Assembly (NCBI GenBank): GCA_037043455.1
Contig: JAWPHD010003068.1
Coordinates: 1 to 64,000 of the forward strand
Direction of reading: 5' to 3'
Length of the DNA stretch: 64,000 bases
Source: Cyrtodaria siliqua
Taxonomy: Eukaryota; Mollusca; Bivalvia; Adapedonta; Hiatellidae
Part shown: piece after piece, positions 57,001 through 64,000 of the stretch
Position numbering within the stretch: the first letter of the stretch is position 1
Layout: every line of letters begins with the position of its first letter
Position numbers and translations under genes: made by a program
Notes under the pieces: model-generated
What the model saw: only the letters and a program-made list of their open reading frames with translations
Databases searched by the model: none
What the model was told of the DNA's origin: nothing

Positions 57001-58430
57001 CGGCATCTTTAAAGACATATGTGCATCCAAGCATCTGAACAACCACTTAGGTCAAGTGTATCATATGGACCATATGGGCAGCCATGACCTATATAAGTAC
57101 TATACATATATTAACGACATGCGTGTATGGCAAAGTATTTAACATACTGATCTTTAAAATATCCGTGAAGACTAATTAAGGAGAGGTAACATGTAAGAGT
57201 AGTCTGTGGATCAAAGTATTTGTCCAGTTAACTGATTTCATATACCCGTAATATTCTATGAGATGAAGTAACCTTTACAACAACATATATAACTCCCGTC
57301 GAGTAGACGTACAATGTCGACTGTTCATACACACATGACAAACTATTTGAACTGTCATCCAGATACATGTAGCATACCCTGTGTGGGAACCAGCCATACT
57401 ATTTTTATATACAACCCGATACAAATGATAGTATAGTCACTTGTTGGACTAGGTTGGTACGTGAGATGTCGGAAACTGTAATATACTGGAAGTGAAATCC
57501 CGGCTGGTTCAGAAACTCCAGTTCTGATGACTGATTTACACAGTGTTGAAAACATACTATGTCTTTAGTTGAAATCCGGATTTATATATCTTACTTGGAG
57601 AGGATCAATACTGATGTGGCAGTTTATATGCCGATAATTTAAAAGGTAATATGCTTGACGTATGATATGCAGCCAGTCTCTTGAGCTTCTATCAGAAATG
57701 AATGACACGTACTCGGTGTGGAATACCAGTTTGATTATTCAGTATGTTATCAAGCCAGTCTCGTGACCTTCCATCTGGAATGAATGACACGTTTTCAGTG
57801 TGGAATACCTGTTTGATTATTCAGTATGTTATGTATGGTAATGCAAGCTAACAAGTGACGAAACACAGATATAAAACAGTATTTATTATTAATAATATTG
57901 TAAATAATTTCATATTCCAAACGAGTGTTAGTTTAATTACTTCTTTAGACACACTTATCGAATAACTTGCGACGTCGGAGTGGTATAAAGCCATAACATA
58001 TTTATGCAAATGAATTTCGGTCTTTTCCGTTTAGCACGATCTGGGCCAGAATTGCCTCGTCGATTTCCGTAACCATCACAAATACCAAATTACGACAATC
58101 GACGCGGTAGTTCCGTTGTACGGTGCCTTACAGAGAAGACAGGGTCAGCATGTGACGTCATCGAAGTCATCATACAAACATACGACATTATCATACAACA
58201 ATTGTATATAGTTAACTACAAAACAAAATGCTCCTTGAGGCGTTTTTTTGAGTTCATTTATACTGTAAAGTGTTATGAATGTGTTTCCAATTCATGTTTT
58301 CTGTTTTTTCCTTCCGAGTTTAGGTACTTCTTAATAATTATTTGTTTGTACTTTTGAATTGTTGTTTTGTAATAAATTGTTTGTATTTCTTTATATGCCC
58401 GTTTAAAAAACGTGACGTATTATGGTATGG
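57001..58430. other. No gene; one two-copy duplication
   Basis: 57665-57840 holds two copies (about 88 bp) of a block with CAGCCAGTCTC, GAATGAATGACACGT, GTGTGGAATACC and TTTGATTATTCAGTATGTTA. The stretch may contain the 3' UTR of the finger gene; no clear polyadenylation evidence was assessed. Confidence 0.5.
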
Positions 58431-58439
58431 GGTTATCTG

Positions 58440-60062
58440 CCTGTCTGTCTGTTCGTCCGCCAGCCAACCCGCGGTTCATATGTTAATCACCATTGTTGAA
58501 AGCGGGAACCCTATTGCTTTTGGGGTCAAATGTCAAGGTTACTGACCTTTTATGAATTACACATGGTAACTTCAAAACCGTAACATCTACACTCATAAAA
58601 CTTCATAGGTTCATCGGCCATGTTGAAACCAGGCCCCCAATGTATTTTGGGCTCAGTAGGTCAAAGGTCACGGTCATAATGTCCATATATTGAAATATGC
58701 ATTCCACACAATAAATTCAGAACCGTAACACCTATTCATAAAACTGCATAGGCACATTGCCTTAGTTGCGAGGAGGTACCCTATTGCTTTTGGGGCCAGT
58801 AGGTCAAATGTCAATTATATTGAATCATGCATTCCGTACAATAAATTCAACATCTTAACGCCTTCCCTCATAAAACTTCTTAGGTACATTGCCCTATGTG
58901 AAAGAATGAACCCTATAGTTTTTTGGGGCCAGTAGGTCAAAGGTCAAGGTCACCATGACCTTATGTGGAAATAGGCATTCCATCTGATAACTTCGAAATC
59001 GTAAAACCAACACTTTTGAAACTTTATAGGTGCATTGCCTTTGGTGAGAGGAGGAACCCTATTGATTATGGTTCAGTTGCATAAAAGTCAAGGTGACACA
59101 GACCTTATATGGAAATAGGCATTCTTCGCGATAACTTCGAAACTATAACACTCACACTGAAGAATTTGATAGGTTTATTGACTTTGGAGAGAGGAGGAAC
59201 CCTATTGATTTTGGGTCATTTTGTCAAAGGTCAATGTCACCGTGACATTATATGAAAATAGGCATTTTGTGGGATAATTTCAAAACCATAACACCTACTT
59301 CATAAGTATATTGCCCTTGGTAAGAGAAATTATTGTATTTCATTGGAGTTAGCAGGTCAATGGTCAAGGTCGCTATGACCTTATGTTGTATATGCATTTT
59401 GCGCGATAACATCAAAACCATAACACCCCCGCTTCGTATGTGCTTTGACATTGGCAAGAGAAATACCTTATATTGTATTTGGGGTCTGTAGGCCAAATAT
59501 CAAGGACATCATGACCTTTAAAGACCTTATATGGAAATACACATTTCGCCAAATAACTGTGCAAACATATCCCTTGCACTCATGAAACTTCATAGATGCA
59601 TTACGTTTAGTCAGAGGCGAAACCATTTTGCTTTTGGGGTCTCTAGGTCAAAAGTCAAGGTCACCAGTTCATATTCAAAGTGAGACTCTCCAGGAGTATA
59701 ATACCCACAGTAATGAAACTTTGTAAATACATTGCCCTTGGTGAGAGGAGGAACCTTATCATTTTAAGGCTTAGTTGGTCGAAGGTAAAGGTCACACATG
59801 TCTTCATATGGACATACACATTGCAAATGACAATCCCGGAAATATGATACCCACACTTATTAAACTTCATAGGTGCATTGTCCTTGGTTAGAGGAGGAAG
59901 CCTATTACTTTTACTTTGGGTTCAGTAGGTCGGCAAGGTCACATTGAACTGACAATGACTGAATCCTCTTTGAAACTTGTAACTATTAGACCTACATTTT
60001 TTGAAGAAATAGGACCCAATTTAAAACAACAACCTTTATTAAGTTATAGCTTAGTAGGTCAG
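58440..60062. repeat. Degenerate tandem repeat, about 100-110 bp unit, roughly 14 copies
   Basis: Each unit has AACTTCATAGGTGCATTGCC, GAGAGGAGGAACCCTATTG, GGTCAGTAGGTCAAAGGTCA, AGGTCACCATGACCTTATAT and GGAAATAGGCATTC in varying decay. The array opens with a CTGTCTGTCTGTTCGTCC lead (58440-58460) and is followed by an A-run and a Penelope-like 3' end at 60070. Non-coding. Confidence 0.85.
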
Positions 60063-60365
60063 ATGTCAAAAAAAAAAAAGAATAAAAATATCGGACAGGG
60101 AAAGCAGCATTCAAGGACGACAGTCAACCACAGAACACAAAAACAAACACGCAAACAGACAAACGAAAAGTAAAAAGTAATAAAAAATGCAAACGACATC
60201 ACAAACACAGAAGGGTTGATAATAGGGCTACCGCCTTGGAACGGTCAGTGGCAAAGTAGGCCACTGGGGGTTTAAACCGGTTCTAGGGTGCACCAAACCT
60301 CACACTTACCCTACTGTCATCCCATTAAAACAGGACAGTGTAAATAAAGAAATCCCCGCCATGAT

Positions 60366-60572
60366 CTAATCTCTAACCAACAAGGCAGCATCAATAGGCA
60401 TTAAAAGTAAAACACAAATATGCTCGTGTAAATATAATACAAAAAAACAATAGCCTAGAAAGCCACAATGAAGGTACTCATTGACTTTGCAGAAGCCAGA
60501 CCAGTAAGAGAATAAACCATTAAGGGCACCACAAGAAAGATCATGGACAAACATCAAACGCCACCGTCCCAA
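60366..60572 (-). CDS. Small hydrophobic frame downstream of Penelope-like RT
   Basis: 68 codons, MGRWRLMFV to LLVRD. Same start, stop and hydrophobic stretch (FLGYCFFVLYLHEHICVLLL) as 42693-42899 and 5846-6052. No function known. Its start lies just after the RT stop. Confidence 0.35.
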   Translation of the reverse strand: MGRWRLMFVHDLSCGALNGLFSYWSGFCKVNEYLHCGFLGYCFFVLYLHEHICVLLLMPIDAALLVRD

Positions 60573-60578
60573 TGGGCT

Positions 60579-61085
60579 TTAGGTAGGCGTCATCACAGGG
60601 TCCACAGTCTGTCCGGTCGTCGTACAATTAAAGAGGAAAGCATAGTGGCGAACTGTAAAAGGGTCCACCACCAAGCATGCAGTACGTTGCAAAATGATAG
60701 TGTCATAACCTCTTTTGATAAACTTTTTAACAAGTTTAACAAAGATAGTATGAAAGTGATCATGACCAAGAATCTTACGAAGTTTATAAATCACATCACC
60801 ATAGAAGTCAGGTTGTGATAGTCCTTGTCGCAGAAGAGTCCTTAAATTACATTTATATTTGGAAAGAAGATCAGGGTTACGATAATAAAATTTTGCAAAG
60901 GTTTTACGAAGTTTATGGTAACGGTAACTCTGATTGAGTAACTTTTTAGTTTTACAAAGATTACGAATATTAAAGTCCTCAACTCGAGTACAAGCTCTAG
61001 AAAAACGAATAAGTTGAGACAGACACACCCCATAAGAAGTTGCTCGGGGAACATCCCCATCCAAGTGGGGATAATTAAAGGTCAC
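60579..61085 (-). pseudogene. Penelope-like RT protein, C-terminal domain (open, truncated)
   Basis: 168 codons with YPHLDGDVPRATSYGVCLSQ, KKLLNQSYRYHKLRKTFAKF, LRTLLRQGLSQPDFYGDVIY and an end in TGQTVDPVMTPT. Uninterrupted but lacking the polymerase core, because the element is truncated at 61085. Differs from 6059-6544 at scattered residues. Confidence 0.75.
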
Positions 61086-62590
61086 TCACCTGATCATGAC
61101 AAATTCCTTCCCAGCTGTTATTCACGAATATTTGATCTACAGTCTTGACACATTATACAAATAGTGCTCTTGGTTAAACAACTTCCTCTATTAGTTGTTT
61201 TTTTTGTTAAAATGTCAACGGTAAGGGTTACATTGACCTATCGCCTAGGAAATATTTAGGAAATGCTTTTAGTATAACAAATTTAGAAAGCGGGCTTATA
61301 ATGCCCACTTAGATGGCGCTCTTGTTAATTGTTGTTTTGTAATAAATTGTTGGCAATTTCGTTTTCAATTAAGTTTTACATGCAACTCCATTTCCCAAGA
61401 ACTGTAAAGCGTTAAAACTTCACACACGCTTACATATCCATGACATCAGTATATTCCTACCAAAGGTAGGTCACCGAATGGCCTTGACCTACTTCTCGTA
61501 CTTCGTTAATAACATTCATATGTTAAATTCAAGTTTCTGATTAAAGTCTCGGACACCAGAAGCCGTACAGATATAGAACTACACACATCTCGCCGATAGC
61601 AGCGTGTCCTACCAGCAGTAGTACAATTTAATAACCTGACATATGCCTTTGTGTTTTGGTTAAGTTCGCCACTTCTCTACCAGTTCAATGTTCCAATAAT
61701 AGGATAGCCCGATACCCGGGGCTAGTCCAGTCTGGATCCGGGCTAGTCTCTCATAAATGGTTGTCCGTCGTGGGGCTCCTTTAAACAAATCTCGGGACAA
61801 TCACACTTTTAAAAGTAAAATCCAGGAATGCATTTTATATAACTTTAAAACTAGTATCACACATTAGGAATACATGATGTATGGTATTCGATTGTGTTTA
61901 CATGTACGACTGTATACACCGTGCATAGTCTGTAGATATTAACAGTTCAGTATGTTATACCATGTGTAAAGTAGTATACTTTGTTCTCAATAACCATCAA
62001 ATAATATACTTTTTGTCACCGTGATTATCTGAAACTGTACCAGTATGCTCCGCTTAAGTCGGAGATAGGGGGCGTTTTGTGAGTGTTGCTTTATACATTA
62101 CCTCTCATGAACAGACCCAATTGCGGCTTTTGCAATTGTTGACCTTATTTTAGTTTTTGGTTATTATAGGTCCATCCATCATATATTACGGTGCGGACGT
62201 GTAATAAAGCCATGACATCAATATCGTATGCATATTAAGACCGACAGCAACACTCATTTGGGAAACATCTCGGTATTCAATCGGGATTGATGAATCGATT
62301 TATGTAACTGTTGAAAATACCGGGTAACGGAAATCGACGATGTTGTTCCGTTGTCGCACGGAGAATACCGAAGCACCGTACGGCCCTTATCATACGTAAG
62401 GTACAGTCATATAAAATGAGTTATGAACGTTTATCAGTGTATGATCAAATACTCGGTAATAACTAGATGTAATTAATCAATGAAACAAATGCAGCAAAAG
62501 CTACCACGATCATATCAGTATTAACTGTAACTGTAATGTCAAACACACGTCGTCTGAATCATTTCACCTCCAGTATGTATGCCATGTGTA
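61086..62590. other. No gene; HP scrap
   Basis: 62085-62150 on the - strand holds an HP-subfamily-2 fragment (GGGTCTGTTCATGAGAGGTA). Otherwise AT-rich with no recognised gene. Molluscan repeat-like blocks near 61440-61500 (CCAAAGGTAGGTCACCG) were not resolved. Confidence 0.45.
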
Positions 62591-62597
62591 GTGTGAG

Positions 62598-62850
62598 ATG
62601 TGATGATTGCGTAAACACGTCATCATATATTACCTGACAGTCGACAGTCGAATAATTCCTTCAGGTATTGCGTTGTAAACATTCTCCTAGAGGTGATGAT
62701 TGCGTAAACACGTCATCATATATTATCTGACAGTGGAATAATTCCTTCAGGTATTGCGTTGTAAATATTCTCCTAGAGGTGATGATTGCGCAAACCCGTT
62801 AACACACACCTGACATTTGAATAATTTCTTTCGGGTATTCCGTTGTAAAC
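62598..62850. repeat. Three-copy tandem repeat, about 85-95-bp unit
   Basis: GTGATGATTGCGTAAACACG, TCATCATATATTA, CTGACAGT and AATAATTCCTTCAGGTATTG repeat at 62598, 62693 and 62778, with the third decaying. Each unit starts with a TGATGATTGCG...CGTCATCA partial palindrome. Confidence 0.8.
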
Positions 62851-63033
62851 CTTTCGCTTCTCATCGCTGCGGGTTCGAATACAACTGGGACCTAAACCTC
62901 TCAGAAAGTGTCGATTTTTTACGGATTTATACAGTATTCGTTCTACCTAGGAAGCATTGGGTGGTCTGCCTCTACCACAACAACCACCCCACCCCCACCC
63001 GTCATATATGACCTTAAACATTAGGAAACTCAG

Positions 63034-63102
63034 CGGGGTTTGAACTCAGAACGACTACGATTGCATGCTAAGCGGGTTCTCTATCGATATCGCCATAAAA
63101 GC
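63034..63102 (-). repeat. tRNA-Ala-like relic
   Basis: Reverse complement: TATGGCGATATCGATAGAGA (A-box region), CCGCTTAGCATGCAA (anticodon loop TTAGCAT, anticodon AGC) and GAGTTCAAACCCCGC (B box). Stems are imperfect and the acceptor does not close, so it is not a functional gene. Confidence 0.5.
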
Positions 63103-63208
63103 TAGCTATGCGCCTGCGGCGAGACAGTAGCTTACGCGCTTACAAATCTACTTATTTAGCTATACTACAGTTTATATTGTACTTCATATACGCGCATGTC
63201 CATTTATA

Positions 63209-63722
63209 GGGACACTGTCCGTAAGTAAGCAGATATTGAGCATAACCAAATAACCGTCTGACTTTTATTCAGTGAAATGTATACGTGAAAACATGAGGAT
63301 AGACCCTAAGAAGTCTGTAGTAATACATTCGTGAGTTTGAAAAAAAAGAAGCTTTAATTATTATTTGTAAATAAAGTGGGACCCACAATATTTACCTTTA
63401 CTACGATCACGTGACTTTCATTAGCGCATTAGGTTTTCACAATAGTATGTATTGAGTAATATGTATAGCTCGCTTAGCTCAGCCGGGAAGGGTGGACAAC
63501 TTCACGCTCACGCTCATTATTATTTACCGCGAGTGTATTTTTAGTTCGGGCTGCGAGTTCAAATGCCCAAAGCTGTTTTTCTTTTTTTTGTACCGCGATT
63601 GAATTCCGTCAAACAATCTTGCTTTTAATTAGTAAATATTCAACAATGTTTAGTGTGTAATGTTTGCGAACAAAATAAGTGTGTGTTTTATAAGCTTAAA
63701 GTTACGGACATTGTCCCTTTAA
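63209..63722. mobile_element. MITE, second copy (about 514 bp)
   Basis: Ends AGGGACACTGTCCGTAAG and GTTACGGACATTGTCCCT with TTAA at the right flank and TTAT at the left. Collinear with 15972-16493, including the internal tRNA-like block (63475-63575: CGCTTAGCTCAGCCGGGAAG and GCGAGTTCAAATGCCC). Confidence 0.85.
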
Positions 63723-63868
63723 CTCAATACCTCACAAAGGTCGACTGTTTTATCTAGTTTCAAATATATTCAACCAACCAACTAGACATAACGTGTAAAC
63801 ATACTGTACCATTATTGTGTGAAAACAGAAACAGGTTTCAATATTTAAAATCTAAACATATGAAATAT

Positions 63869-63972
63869 TTACAGCATAATTTTTCGAGTATATGTGATTT
63901 ATACTGCTTTTCGAGGGCCGCAGGCCCGAGAGTGCAGTATAAATCGCATACGAGAAAAATATGCTATAAATG
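63869..63972. repeat. Inverted repeat, about 38-40-bp arms
   Basis: TTACAGCATAATTTTTCGAG...GATTTATACTGC pairs with GCAGTATAAATCGCATACGA...AAATATGCTATAAA. The loop region GAGGGCCGCAGGCCCGAG is itself self-complementary. A few mismatches. Confidence 0.8.
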
Positions 63973-64000
63973 TTTTGTACCAGAGCCATTTATCCAACTA

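Larger units (their letters stand above)
60075..61085 (-). mobile_element. Penelope-like copy, 5'-truncated
   Basis: The 3' end (ATATCGGACAGGG in this strand) adjoins an A-run at 60068-60079 inside the AGGTCA repeat. Then come the tail, the small frame (60366-60572) and the RT C-terminal domain (60579-61085). Truncated at 61085 within the PHLDG region. It is the best-preserved of the short copies. Confidence 0.8.

Overview
This is a gene-poor stretch of an animal nuclear genome, most likely a bivalve mollusc. The evidence is AT-rich DNA with almost no intact genes, several molluscan-looking repeat types (a tRNA-derived SINE, 'AGGTCA' and 'tttgacctcagggtcacc' tandem repeats, gccttcggctcaggtga tails), many 5'-truncated copies of one Penelope-like retroelement, and a C2H2 zinc-finger exon with an intron-type boundary. 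The species cannot be fixed from the sequence alone. No rRNA, intact tRNA or CRISPR array was seen.

Layout. 1-3.6 kb is a 53/55-bp satellite that is open at the window edge. 3.6-17 kb is nested mobile elements: Penelope-like tails and fragments on both strands, a small structured repeat called 'HP' here (about 260 bp, several hairpins), a LINE reverse-transcriptase scrap, and a DIRS-like RT/RNase H/tyrosine-recombinase remnant split by a 522-bp MITE. 17-18.6 kb is a composite of tandem repeats and a SINE. 19.9-39.9 kb is bounded by a very large diverged inverted repeat (arms 19901-23850 and 37282-39857). Its 13.4-kb spacer holds three tandem arrays (a degenerate 15-mer, a 47-bp unit with higher-order structure, and a 59-bp satellite of 29 near-identical copies) and no recognisable gene. 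40.3-41.4 kb is a satellite built from the palindrome AGAGATATCTCT. 41.5-43.2 kb is a Penelope-like copy joined directly to a decayed Polinton/Maverick-type (virus-like) segment at 43.2-47.7 kb, which has a packaging ATPase and structural-type genes in one direction. 47.9-48.1 kb is a LINE tail. 50.6-52.6 kb is tandem repeats with tRNA-like promoter boxes. 55.6-57 kb is the one convincing protein-coding gene, a 13-finger C2H2 protein whose 3' end is eroding. 58.4-60.1 kb is a tandem repeat rich in AGGTCA half-sites, with a Penelope-like copy at its end. 61-64 kb holds short tandem repeats, a tRNA-Ala-like relic, a second copy of the MITE and a terminal hairpin.

Most coding potential comes from mobile elements, and all of it is broken. 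The most informative signals are relational. HP insertions have visible target duplications or an empty site, the MITE insertion splits an otherwise continuous DIRS reading frame, a Penelope-like element sits in a Polinton gene, and base-pair-preserving changes between HP copies suggest a folded RNA. I could not run alignments, so boundaries are by eye.
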